Source: DATIBL01 sp035457505 (lineage in GTDB: Bacteria; Patescibacteriota; Minisyncoccia; Phycocordibacterales; UBA6899). Taken from it: DNA of 8,428 nucleotides. Within the stretch, counting starts at the first letter, position 1; each line of letters starts with the position of its first letter. The notes under the pieces were generated by a model. That model worked only from the letters and a program-made list of their open reading frames with translations, was not told where the DNA came from and ran no database searches. The translations under genes and the position numbers were made by a program. The DNA lies in NCBI GenBank assembly GCA_035457505.1, contig DATIBL010000100.1, positions 1-8,428 of the forward strand, given 5' to 3'. Below, in pieces: positions 1 to 6,964 of the stretch.

Positions 1-1226
1 CAATCCGGGTCCGTGATCTCCGTGATCAAGATCTCGCCGTCTTTGAATTCGTCGAGCTTCGCGGTCGAAAGGATGATACGCGCGTGGCCAGTGACGATCT
101 TCTGTCCGACCGAGATTCCGCTCGTGATCGGAGTCGCCTTCTCCTTCAGGATGTACTCGGTGATCTTGAATCCCTTCTTCTCCGACTGCACAGTTTCCGG
201 GCGCGCCTGCACGATGAAAAGCTCTCCAGTGATGCCGTCTTTCGCCCATTCAATATCCATCGGCTGCGGATGTCCGGCGCGTGCGCTGTAGTGCTCCTCG
301 ATCACGAGGCCCCAGGACGCGAGCTTCGTCACTTCGTCGTCCGAGAGCGAGAAGATATCCTGATGGGATTTCGGTACTGCGATCTCCTTGACTGGCGACG
401 TGCGCGAGTCGGTGTAGATCATCATCTGCTTCTTCTCACCCATCGCATGCTTGATGATGGCACTCTTTCCCGAGCGCAGCGCCGGCTTGAAGACCATGAA
501 CTCATCCGGGGTGACCTTTCCTTGCACGACCATCTCGCCCAAGCCCCAGGACGCATTGATGACCACGACGTCGCGGAAACCGGTTTCGGTATCGAGCGTG
601 AACATAACGCCGGATGCGCCCTTATCGGAGCGGACCATCTTCTGCACGCCGACAGAAAGCGCAACGTCGAAATGCGAGAATCCCTTGTCGACGCGATAGC
701 TGATCGCGCGATCGGTAAAGAGCGACGCCATGGCTTCGCGGATCTTGAGGATCACCTGCTCGTCGCCAGTGATATTGAGATAGGTCTCGTGCTCGCCAGC
801 AAACGATGCGCCCGGAAGATCTTCTGCAGTCGCGCTCGAACGCACTGCGACGTCCGTCTCCGTCGAACCGTACGCAGCGGAGAGATCCTTGTATGCCTGC
901 TTGATGCGGTTCTTGAGTTCGTCCGGGAACTCCACCTTCACGAACGCCTTTCGCACGACAGACCCAGCGTGCTGCAGCGCTTTGATGTCGCGCGTATCAA
1001 GCCCCTCAAGCTCGCGCTTCATGATGTTCGCAAGTCCTGACTGTTCGATGAAATCGCGATACGCTTTTGCCGTGACGATGAATCCGTTCGGAACACGCAC
1101 TCCTCGCGAAGCAAGAGCGGTATACATCTCGCCGAGCGAGGCATTCTTGCCGCCAACAAAGGCGACGTCATCGTTGGTAACCTGGTCGAACCAGAGGATC
1201 GGCGAATCGTGCTTATTGGTATTCAT
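1..1226 (-). CDS. ppsA: Phosphoenolpyruvate synthase, N-terminal half (C-terminus lies outside the window)
   Basis: Pyruvate, water dikinase: makes PEP, AMP and phosphate from pyruvate and ATP in the cytosol, the entry step of gluconeogenesis. The 408 codons present cover the ATP-grasp nucleotide-binding region and the start of the swivelling phosphohistidine domain. Visible signatures: GGKNASLGEM (about residues 25-34), VAVRSSATAEDLPGASFAGE (about 126-145), GVMFTLDTETGF (about 206-217), GLGEMVVQG (about 228-236), the ARAGHPQPMDIEW stretch (about 315-327), QARPETV and a terminal TDPD. The family is about 800 residues, so the catalytic histidine and the pyruvate-binding barrel lie beyond position 1. 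The start is the ATG at 1226-1224, which gives the usual PpsA N-terminus. No Shine-Dalgarno sequence precedes it; the leader there is pyrimidine-rich. It follows the glycerate kinase gene on the same strand but has its own promoter candidate. The repeated PpsA motifs argue against pyruvate, phosphate dikinase. Confidence 0.95.
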   Translation of the reverse strand, partial: MNTNKHDSPILWFDQVTNDDVAFVGGKNASLGEMYTALASRGVRVPNGFIVTAKAYRDFIEQSGLANIMKRELEGLDTRDIKALQHAGSVVRKAFVKVEFPDELKNRIKQAYKDLSAAYGSTETDVAVRSSATAEDLPGASFAGEHETYLNITGDEQVILKIREAMASLFTDRAISYRVDKGFSHFDVALSVGVQKMVRSDKGASGVMFTLDTETGFRDVVVINASWGLGEMVVQGKVTPDEFMVFKPALRSGKSAIIKHAMGEKKQMMIYTDSRTSPVKEIAVPKSHQDIFSLSDDEVTKLASWGLVIEEHYSARAGHPQPMDIEWAKDGITGELFIVQARPETVQSEKKGFKITEYILKEKATPITSGISVGQKIVTGHARIILSTAKLDEFKDGEILITEITDPD

Positions 1227-1278
1227 AAAACAGAAGAACTAGGGCTTGATAAAGGCGCGCACGGCACTCTATGTATTT

Positions 1279-1287
1279 ATTCTACCA
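1279..1287 (-). promoter_or_regulatory. Candidate extended -10 promoter for ppsA
   Basis: On the minus strand this reads TGGTAGAAT, matching an extended -10 (TGnTATAAT) with one mismatch. No convincing -35 is visible at 16-18 bases, as is usual for extended -10 promoters. Transcription would start near 1272 and give a leader of about 45 nt before the ATG at 1226. It lies 12 bases beyond a terminator-like hairpin, which suits separate transcription of ppsA. Confidence 0.45.
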
Positions 1288-1296
1288 TGCGAACAG

Positions 1297-1316
1297 AAAA
1301 ACGCGCGAAGGCGCAT
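1297..1316 (-). terminator. Candidate intrinsic terminator after the glycerate kinase gene
   Basis: On the minus strand, ATGCGC (1316-1311) pairs with GCGCGT (1306-1301) across a CTTC tetraloop. This gives six pairs, one of them a G-U wobble, and the stem runs into five T at 1301-1297. The stem is short, so strength is uncertain. It lies about 40 bases downstream of the glycerate kinase stop. A second small hairpin, AGCTC/GAGCT at 1325-1340, precedes it. Confidence 0.5.
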
Positions 1317-1354
1317 GGGGAAAGAGCTCCTGAATGAGCTTCAGAAATCCTTCA

Positions 1355-2641
1355 TTATTCAGTTATCACAATCGTCAGATCCGCCACATTGCTCCCCGTC
1401 CGTCCGGTGTCGATCGCGCCGCTCGCGCGAGCCCAGAACCGATAAGCATCATTGTTTTCAAGAAATTGAGAGAGATCGAACATCTCCTCGCACGCGCGCT
1501 TCCGATCGCCCGCATCAGTGATCGCGCCAGCGGCAGGAGTATTGTCCCATCCGTCAGATGCCGCAGCGACGAGAACGCGATGATCGGGAATGACCTGCGC
1601 AGCAGCAAGGGCAAGCTCCTGATTGCGCCCGCCGATCCCCGTCCCGCGGATCTCGACTGTTGTTTCCCCTCCATAGAGGTAGCAGGTCCTCTCCGGAATA
1701 ACCGCCGTCGCGAGCGTCCGTCCGACTTCCCGCGCGATCCCTTCGAGTCGCACGTTCACCACCTTGGCCGTATATCCGAGTGCTCTTGCTCGATCCGCCA
1801 TCGCTGCAAGCGCTGTTTCGTTCGTCACCAAAAGAATGTTCATCACCCGCGCAAAATATTCCGCGTCCTTCGGCGTCTCGACGAGCTCGCAATTCGGCAC
1901 CCGGCAAACGCCAAGGATGTCGTAGTGCTCGAGGATGCGCCGGGCGTCATCGACGGTGGTCGAGTCCATGACGGTCGGCCCGGATGCGATCATGTCGATC
2001 GTATTTCCCGGAACGTCGGAAAAAATGAACGACACGACAGTGGCAGGATACGCAAGCTTGGCGAACTGGCCACCCTGAATATCGGAAAGATGTTTGCGGA
2101 CTGTATTCACTTCCTCGATCGCCGCGCCGCCCTTCCAGAGCGCCTCAGTGATCTCGCGGAGCGTTTCGCATTTGAGATCGTGCGGCAAACACAGGAGTGA
2201 CGATCCTCCGCCTGAGACGACAGTGAAGATGAGATCGTGATGGTTTGCGCCCTTCAGCATCGCCGCGATCTCCTCGGTGACGGTCACATTCCCTTCAGAA
2301 GGAAACGGATGCGTCCCGACGTACGAGCGCAGCTTCTGGAACACGCCAGACTTTACATCGAGCACGATGCCATCGGTGATCCGATCGCCGAGCAACGCCT
2401 CAAACGCCTGCGCCGCATCGACTGCGCATTTGCCGATCCCGACAAAAAAGATCCGCTTGTAGTCGGTCAGACAGATCGACCGATCGCGGATACAGATGTC
2501 GTCGCCTTCGAGCGTGATCTGCTCGCGGATAACGCGCCCGGTTTCGATCGCGTCGTATCCCGCCTCGAGGATGTCGAGCGCATCCCGGCGCAAGGGGGTT
2601 GTTGCCAGTGCAGAAAAGTTCTTAATGCGATGATCCGTCAT
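1355..2641 (-). CDS. Glycerate 2-kinase, MOFRL/DUF4147 family
   Basis: Probably phosphorylates D-glycerate with ATP to 2-phosphoglycerate in the cytosol. The protein is 428 residues, normal for the family. The N-terminal DUF4147 domain shows FFVGIGKCAVDAA (65-77, with the expected active-site lysine at 71), a THPFPSEGN segment (110-118), VVSGGGSSLLCLP (141-153), NTVRKHLSDIQGGQ (179-192) and FSDVPGNTIDMIASGPT (207-223). The C-terminal MOFRL domain shows YGGETTVEI, GGRNQELALA (337-346), AASDGWDNTPAAGAITDAG and a closing TGSNVADL. The reading frame stays open far upstream inside mutY, but homology begins after the ATG at 2641. That ATG has no good Shine-Dalgarno sequence and is preceded by small hairpins. 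Older annotations call relatives hydroxypyruvate reductase (TtuD); the MOFRL arrangement favours the kinase. Neighbouring ppsA also yields a lower-glycolytic phosphate. Confidence 0.92.
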   Translation of the reverse strand: MTDHRIKNFSALATTPLRRDALDILEAGYDAIETGRVIREQITLEGDDICIRDRSICLTDYKRIFFVGIGKCAVDAAQAFEALLGDRITDGIVLDVKSGVFQKLRSYVGTHPFPSEGNVTVTEEIAAMLKGANHHDLIFTVVSGGGSSLLCLPHDLKCETLREITEALWKGGAAIEEVNTVRKHLSDIQGGQFAKLAYPATVVSFIFSDVPGNTIDMIASGPTVMDSTTVDDARRILEHYDILGVCRVPNCELVETPKDAEYFARVMNILLVTNETALAAMADRARALGYTAKVVNVRLEGIAREVGRTLATAVIPERTCYLYGGETTVEIRGTGIGGRNQELALAAAQVIPDHRVLVAAASDGWDNTPAAGAITDAGDRKRACEEMFDLSQFLENNDAYRFWARASGAIDTGRTGSNVADLTIVITE

Positions 2642-2685
2642 GGTGTGTGCGCTCACATGAGCGATCGTCGGGCGATTCGCTTCTC

Positions 2686-3570
2686 CTATTGTACCTCGAC
2701 CGGAAGTGAAGCGCGACGCGGCGTGAGCCGGATCAGGCCTTCGTCCGCGAGCGCGCGAAGGATATCCTCGCAATCGTGCGGACTCTCTGGTGCGATCCTT
2801 CGGATACGAGTCCGATCGATGCTCCCGCGCCGAGCAATCTGCGCCAGGATCTTCCCGCGAATATACCGGCGCGAATCTTTGAAACGCTCTTTCTTCGTCG
2901 AGAGCTTCGGCTCTGCGCGAATGCGCCCATGCAGCAAAGAGAACGGACATGCTGCAGTGTGCCCGCGCGCGGTACAGAGCGTCGCGCCGATATCGAGCAT
3001 CGCATAGTTCCACGCTCTTCCGCGACCCTTCGGGATGAGCGCGATTCCAAAACGGAATAGTTCTGCGTCTGACATTGTCCGCGCTTTCGGAAACACCCGT
3101 CCGAGAATGCGCCGAATATTCGTATCGATCATGGGGACTTCGACATTCCACGCGAAAGCAAGGATCCCCGCCGCGGTCGAGCGCCCGATCCCCGGAAGTG
3201 CCGTGAGCGCCTCATACGTGCGCGGGAATCTTCCACCGTGAATGCGAACGATCACCTGCGCTGCTGCATGCAAATATTTTGCGCGGCGATTATACCCAAG
3301 TCCGGACCAGGCGCGAAGCACGTCGCCGAGCGGTGCGCGAGCAAGCGCGCGAACGGTTGGAAACATGTGCATGAATTCGGCATACTTCCCTCGCACGCGA
3401 TCGACCTGTGTCTGCTGAAGCATGATCTCGGAGACGAGAATCTTGTACGGATCGAATCGCGCGGTTCCGATCTTCGCTTGCGAGGGTCGCCATGGCATCG
3501 GCCGAAATACCCGCTCCCCCGCCCGAAAGAGCTCCTCGGTGAATTGTTGTTCGCGCTCGTCTTTCCGCAT
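2686..3570 (-). CDS. mutY: MutY-type A/G-specific adenine DNA glycosylase lacking the iron-sulfur cysteines
   Basis: Base-excision repair enzyme expected to remove adenine mispaired with 8-oxoguanine. The 294 residues carry the HhH-GPD fold: MPWR (25-28), a PYKILVSEIMLQQTQV block with catalytic Glu48, GLGYNRRA (90-97), the helix-hairpin-helix LPGIGRSTAAGI (125-136) and the catalytic Asp149 in IDTNIRRILGR. MutY normally ends this domain with four cysteines (C-x6-C-x2-C-x5-C) holding a 4Fe-4S cluster. Here only Cys199 and Cys208 remain, eight residues apart, and no cysteine follows, so the cluster is very probably absent. The C-terminus is only about 75 residues, starting with FKDSRRYIRGKIL, and looks like a small helical or winged-helix domain rather than the Nudix-like 8-oxoG reader of E. 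coli MutY (about 350 residues in all). The start ATG sits six bases after a -10 box. EndoIII-like function is less likely given the MutY-type motifs. Confidence 0.88.
   Translation of the reverse strand: MRKDEREQQFTEELFRAGERVFRPMPWRPSQAKIGTARFDPYKILVSEIMLQQTQVDRVRGKYAEFMHMFPTVRALARAPLGDVLRAWSGLGYNRRAKYLHAAAQVIVRIHGGRFPRTYEALTALPGIGRSTAAGILAFAWNVEVPMIDTNIRRILGRVFPKARTMSDAELFRFGIALIPKGRGRAWNYAMLDIGATLCTARGHTAACPFSLLHGRIRAEPKLSTKKERFKDSRRYIRGKILAQIARRGSIDRTRIRRIAPESPHDCEDILRALADEGLIRLTPRRASLPVEVQ
2688..2693 (-). promoter_or_regulatory. Weak candidate -10 box for the glycerate kinase gene
   Basis: The minus strand reads TACAAT here, overlapping the mutY TAG stop. It would give a leader of about 40 nt before the ATG at 2641. 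There is no -35 match and no upstream TG. Co-transcription with mutY across the 44-base gap is an equal alternative. Confidence 0.2.
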
Positions 3571-3576
3571 CGGATC

Positions 3577-3585
3577 ATTCTAGCA
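3577..3585 (-). promoter_or_regulatory. Extended -10 promoter placed directly on the mutY start (leaderless)
   Basis: The minus strand reads TGCTAGAAT followed by exactly six bases (GATCCG) and the mutY ATG. A start about seven bases after the -10 would fall on the A of the ATG, giving a leaderless mRNA. No Shine-Dalgarno sequence precedes the ATG, which agrees. No -35 is recognisable because the T-tract of the preceding terminator fills that region. Confidence 0.6.
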
Positions 3586-3591
3586 GAGACG

Positions 3592-3619
3592 AAAAAACGC
3601 CGCCCTTTCGGACGGCGTT
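3592..3619 (-). terminator. Strong intrinsic terminator after the M3 peptidase gene
   Basis: On the minus strand AACGCCGTCC (3619-3610) pairs with GGGCGGCGTT (3605-3596) over a GAAA tetraloop. All ten positions pair, one as T-G, and the stem runs into six T at 3597-3592. It begins about 26 bases after the peptidase stop and ends 7 bases before the extended -10 of mutY, so it insulates the two genes. Confidence 0.88.
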
Positions 3620-3645
3620 CGATCATTTTAAGAGAACTGAGGCGA

Positions 3646-5721
3646 TCATTTCGGTATGAGCTGCATCGCTCGCAGCAGAGCGTCGATGGAGGGCTCCCTT
3701 CCACGGAACGCAATAAAGCTTTCCATCAGCGGACGCGACGATCCGGCAGCGAGAATCTCCTTACGGAAACGCTCAGCGACCTCGGGATTCACGATCGTTC
3801 CGCTTTCGATGAATGCCTCGAAGGCGTCCGCAGAAAGCGACTCTGCGCGCCGATAGCTGTGATAGAGCGCAGCGTAGCCCCCTGCGAAAATATGCGCAAA
3901 CGCCGCGAGCATGCGATCGTTCGGATGCACAGGGGTCACGCGCACGTTTGCACGGATCTTCTGCATCACCACAAGTGGGTCAACGGGCTTCTCGGGATGA
4001 TAGTCCGCATGAAGCGTAAGGTCGGTCAGCGCAAGTTCGCACTGTCTCGTCCCGTCGAGCGCGGCGCAGAAATAGCGGCTTCCGATCAGCTTAGCAACAA
4101 GCTCATCCGGGATCGTGTCGCCCGACGTCCGATGCGCGGACATGGCCTTCAGGATCTCGGGATCCCACGCAAAGTTCTCCATGAACTGGCTCGGGAGCTC
4201 GATCCCGTCCCACTCGACCCCATTCATGCCAGAAGAAATGTGGTCTGCTTCGGTCAGCAAGAGATGTAGATCGTGCCCCATCTCGTGGAAGATGGTCTCG
4301 ATGTCGCCGTGTGTCACATACCCCTCTTGCCCTTGGACCGGCTCGAGGAAGTTCGCGTTCAGATAGGCGACCGGGAGCTGAACCCCGAACGCTTTTTTCC
4401 GCCGCTGGACGACGATATCCATCCACGCACCGGAGCGCTTCTCGTCCCGACTATAGAGATCGGTATAGAGTCCGCCCTTGAGATCGCCGTTGCGATCATA
4501 CATGCGATAGAATCGCACGCTCGGACGCCAGACCGACGCATCTGGATCGACCTCGAAACGGCAGCCATAGAGGTGCTCGATCAGGCCGAACAATCCGGCC
4601 ATGACCTTGGATTCCGGGAAATATTCCCGGAGCGCCTCCTGACTTACTCCATATAGAGCGTCGCACATCTTCTCGCGGACATAGGCGGTATCCCAGATCT
4701 CAAGCGAAGCCAGGCCCAAATGCTCGCGTGCAAAATCCTCAAGCTTCGTGAATTCCGCATGCGCGGCGGCATGAGCAAGATTTGTGAGCGACCACAGGAA
4801 GTCGAACACCTCCGGCACCGATGTCACGATCTTGTCTTCGAGTGCGAGCTCGGCGTAATTCTTCTTGCCGAGCAGCTCAGCCAGCTCGTGCCGAAGAGCA
4901 AGGATCTCAGGGATGAGCTTCGTATTGTCACGCTTTCCGTCGGGCCCGGGCGAGAGATCCGATGCACGGACGATATTCGCCTCGTAGACGATCTTGCGCA
5001 ACTCCGAGCGTGCGGCCGTCTCCATGACGGAAACAACCTCGCCTTGCATGAGAGAGAGCATCCATCCGTCCACGCCCTTTTCCTTGGCGCGTTCGGCCAT
5101 CTTCTCCTTCACGGCGTCCGGGATGCCTTCGAGCAGCGCTTCCTGGTCTGGAAGAATATGGTGCGTCCAGTCCTTTGTGGCTTCCGTGATGTTCTCACCG
5201 AAGTGATGCTCGAGGGTCGTGAGCCGCTCGCGGATCTCGCGCACGCGCGCTTTCTTGTCGTCTGGAAGCGCAACGCCAGAGCGCTCGTATGCTTCGACGG
5301 CTCGCGTAATGATGCGCTTCTCTGCAGGTGTCAGCGCGGCACATTCCGGGCTTTCCGCAAATGCGCGCATGACCTCGTACACATCTTTGCGCTGCACGGC
5401 TTCAGTGAAATACGTCCCCATCAGCTTGGACATCTTTTCGGTCATATTCGAGAGCACATCGGTTCGTGCAACCGCCGCGAGATGATGCACGGGATCCGCG
5501 ACCCAGCTTGCACGCTCAGTGATATCTTCGGAACGCGGGATGAGCATCTCGAACGTGACGACTTGCGATCCAGGCAGCTGGTCCTCATATTTCCGATGAT
5601 CATCGAGATGCATCGAAAGCTCCGCGAGCGCAAGCTCGGGATCGATCCCTTCCCAAACGGGGCGGGTCAGATATGCGACCGTTCCATCCTTCCAGGTCAC
5701 GCGTTCATTGGTGTATTTCAT
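3646..5721 (-). CDS. M3A-family zinc oligopeptidase (thimet oligopeptidase/Dcp/PrlC type)
   Basis: Zinc metallopeptidase that cleaves short peptides, probably cytosolic since no signal peptide is visible. The 691 residues match the usual M3A length. Catalytic signature HEMGH at 479-483 supplies two zinc histidines and the general-base Glu480; the third ligand is Glu508 in the block EWDGIELPSQFMEN, 29 residues after the first histidine as in thimet oligopeptidase. Other family blocks: GGLYTDLYSRDEKRSGAW (416-433), LNANFLEP (454-461), and the substrate-binding tyrosine motif GGYAALYHSY with Tyr616, Tyr620 and Tyr623. The N-terminal third is helical, as expected for the channel-forming domain. 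The start ATG follows AAAGGA with a 10-base spacer. The gene ends in TGA with an in-frame TAA six codons later, then a strong terminator. The E/DxxELPSQ block argues for M3A over M3B PepF. Peptide recycling or nutrition is the likely role. Confidence 0.93.
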   Translation of the reverse strand: MKYTNERVTWKDGTVAYLTRPVWEGIDPELALAELSMHLDDHRKYEDQLPGSQVVTFEMLIPRSEDITERASWVADPVHHLAAVARTDVLSNMTEKMSKLMGTYFTEAVQRKDVYEVMRAFAESPECAALTPAEKRIITRAVEAYERSGVALPDDKKARVREIRERLTTLEHHFGENITEATKDWTHHILPDQEALLEGIPDAVKEKMAERAKEKGVDGWMLSLMQGEVVSVMETAARSELRKIVYEANIVRASDLSPGPDGKRDNTKLIPEILALRHELAELLGKKNYAELALEDKIVTSVPEVFDFLWSLTNLAHAAAHAEFTKLEDFAREHLGLASLEIWDTAYVREKMCDALYGVSQEALREYFPESKVMAGLFGLIEHLYGCRFEVDPDASVWRPSVRFYRMYDRNGDLKGGLYTDLYSRDEKRSGAWMDIVVQRRKKAFGVQLPVAYLNANFLEPVQGQEGYVTHGDIETIFHEMGHDLHLLLTEADHISSGMNGVEWDGIELPSQFMENFAWDPEILKAMSAHRTSGDTIPDELVAKLIGSRYFCAALDGTRQCELALTDLTLHADYHPEKPVDPLVVMQKIRANVRVTPVHPNDRMLAAFAHIFAGGYAALYHSYRRAESLSADAFEAFIESGTIVNPEVAERFRKEILAAGSSRPLMESFIAFRGREPSIDALLRAMQLIPK

Positions 5722-5827
5722 AGCTCAAGCGTCCTTTTTGACGTTGTACAAGTTCCGTGTCGCATCCTAACCGCCGGAGGATGTTCTGTCCACCGACCGG
5801 AGTCTGGTGCAGCGGAACAGGCGATCG

Positions 5828-6883
5828 TTATGCGCCAGTTTGTTCCGGCTCGCGCCCTTTGATGATCGCAGGATACACATCAAGCAGCGCGAAGAAGAAC
5901 GCGAGAATGATCGGTCCGGCAAGAAAACCAATCGGTCCGAAGTATGCGAGCCCGCCGAAGACTGAAAGAAGGATCAGGAGCGGATGAATATCCATGCCGC
6001 GTTTCAGAAGATATGGATTCAGGAAATTATCGATCAAGCCGACCAAGAGAAGCGCCCAGATGATGAGCCCCACGCCGGGGCCGATCGCGCCCGAAAGAAG
6101 CAGCATCACGCCAGCGGGGATCGTTATGATCGCCGTGCCAAGGATCGGAATCAGCGCAGTCACGGTCGCCACGGTTCCCCAGAGCACGGGATTCGGGATA
6201 CCGAAAACTGCGAATCCGATACCAACGAGTGTTCCTTGCACAACAGCGGTTGTCAGCGCGCCCTTCACCACAGAGGTGACGGCAGACGAGAGCTTCCCGA
6301 GAATGCTTTCGTCATAGCGATCAGAGAGCGGACTCCATTTGACGGTGAAGTCGTGGATCTTGTCCCCATCGCGCAAAAAGAAGAACATCGCGATCACCAC
6401 GAGCAAGATATCGAATGCGAAAGCGAGGATGCCAGAAAAGAACGCATCGAGGTTTCCTGCGACCCACGCAAGTCCGCGCGTCGCGTAGGCAGACACGTTG
6501 ATCTCGTACTCGAAGCGCGGAACAAATGTACGAATCCCGCCCTCGACCGACGCGGCCGCCTGGTCGAGCTGCGCGATGATCGAATCCGGTTTTTGGAGAC
6601 CTTCATACACGCCTACGACTTCCTGGAAAAGCACCATCGAGAGAATCGCGAGCGGAATCAGAATGACTGCAAGCACCACCCCGACCGTCAGGAACGCCGC
6701 GAGGGTTTCGCTTCGTTTACAGAGGCGATGGACGCGATGATAGACAGGCCGAAACACGATCGCGAGAATTCCAGCAAGGAAGATCGCGGTGAGATACGGT
6801 GCCATGATGCCGAACGCGAGAAGCCCGACGACGGCGAAAAGAATGAAGAAGAAGATCAGTTCTCCGGTATTGGGTTTTGACAT
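5828..6883 (-). CDS. AI-2E/PerM (UPF0118) family polytopic membrane permease
   Basis: Integral membrane protein of 351 residues, the normal family size. Hydrophobic segments, roughly: 9-27 and 29-46 as a pair, 60-87, a hydrophilic loop of about 60 residues, 148-170, then a cluster at about 213-228, 236-260, 262-285 and 302-335. The C-terminal signature is clear: IDNFLNPYLLKRGMDIHPLLILLSVFGG (284-311, with key N-P and H-P pairs) followed by a G-x-x-G-F-L-A-G-P stretch. Family members have been linked to autoinducer-2 export or sodium/proton antiport, but the substrate cannot be told from sequence. The start ATG lies six bases after a perfect TATAAT. The gene is divergent from the small hypothetical gene to its right and lies 106 bases upstream of the peptidase gene on the same strand, with no clear terminator between, so read-through is possible. 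Confidence 0.92.
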   Translation of the reverse strand: MSKPNTGELIFFFILFAVVGLLAFGIMAPYLTAIFLAGILAIVFRPVYHRVHRLCKRSETLAAFLTVGVVLAVILIPLAILSMVLFQEVVGVYEGLQKPDSIIAQLDQAAASVEGGIRTFVPRFEYEINVSAYATRGLAWVAGNLDAFFSGILAFAFDILLVVIAMFFFLRDGDKIHDFTVKWSPLSDRYDESILGKLSSAVTSVVKGALTTAVVQGTLVGIGFAVFGIPNPVLWGTVATVTALIPILGTAIITIPAGVMLLLSGAIGPGVGLIIWALLLVGLIDNFLNPYLLKRGMDIHPLLILLSVFGGLAYFGPIGFLAGPIILAFFFALLDVYPAIIKGREPEQTGA

Positions 6884-6889
6884 ACAGCT

Positions 6890-6919
6890 ATTATACCGCG
6901 ACGGTTCCCCCGTTCACAA
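6890..6919 (-). promoter_or_regulatory. Consensus promoter giving a leaderless permease mRNA
   Basis: The minus strand reads TTGTGA (6919-6914, four of six matches to TTGACA), an 18-base spacer, then a perfect TATAAT (6895-6890), six bases and the ATG at 6883. Transcription would start at or next to the A of the ATG. No Shine-Dalgarno sequence fits in the six bases, consistent with a leaderless message. Confidence 0.7.
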
Positions 6920-6932
6920 TTGCCCCGAAACC

Positions 6933-6961
6933 TTCACCGCCAGCCAGGAATGCGGTACAAC
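6933..6961 (+). promoter_or_regulatory. Candidate promoter for the plus-strand hypothetical gene
   Basis: TTCACC (6933-6938), a 17-base spacer and TACAAC (6956-6961), each four of six matches to consensus. A start near 6968 would give a leader of about 25 nt holding the GGAG ribosome site. It is the best match in the 109-base divergent gap on this strand, but modest. Confidence 0.3.
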
Positions 6962-6964
6962 AAA

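Noticed and set aside
84..1040. Plus-strand open frame of 318 codons
   Set aside because: It is antisense to ppsA, whose motifs are unmistakable. The product is Arg/His/Leu-rich with no domain, typical of the shadow frame of GC-rich coding DNA.
1334..2200. Plus-strand open frame of 288 codons
   Set aside because: Antisense to the glycerate kinase gene; no ribosome site and Arg-rich low-information protein.
2642..3151. N-terminal extension of the glycerate kinase frame by 170 codons
   Set aside because: It overlaps mutY in another frame and the extension has no kinase-like sequence; family homology begins after the ATG at 2641.
3628..3648. Peptidase TGA followed by in-frame TAA six codons later, as a hint that TGA is recoded
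   Set aside because: No gene in the window uses TGA internally and conserved glycines use GGN codons, so the standard code fits; the second stop may be chance.
5743..5748. TACAAC on the minus strand as a -10 for the peptidase gene
   Set aside because: Only four matches, no -35 at a fitting distance; the gene may be read from the permease promoter.
5791..5809. Hairpin between the permease and peptidase genes (CACC-GAC/GTC-GGTG, one bulge, 4-base loop)
   Set aside because: No T-tract on either side and only seven pairs; not enough to call a terminator or structured RNA.
4720..5862. Plus-strand open frame of 380 codons
   Set aside because: Entirely antisense to the M3 peptidase gene, with a His/Arg/Leu-rich product and no recognisable domain.
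5984..6880. Plus-strand open frame of 298 codons, extremely charged
   Set aside because: Antisense to the permease; the Asp/Arg/His/Glu richness is what the complement of hydrophobic codons produces.
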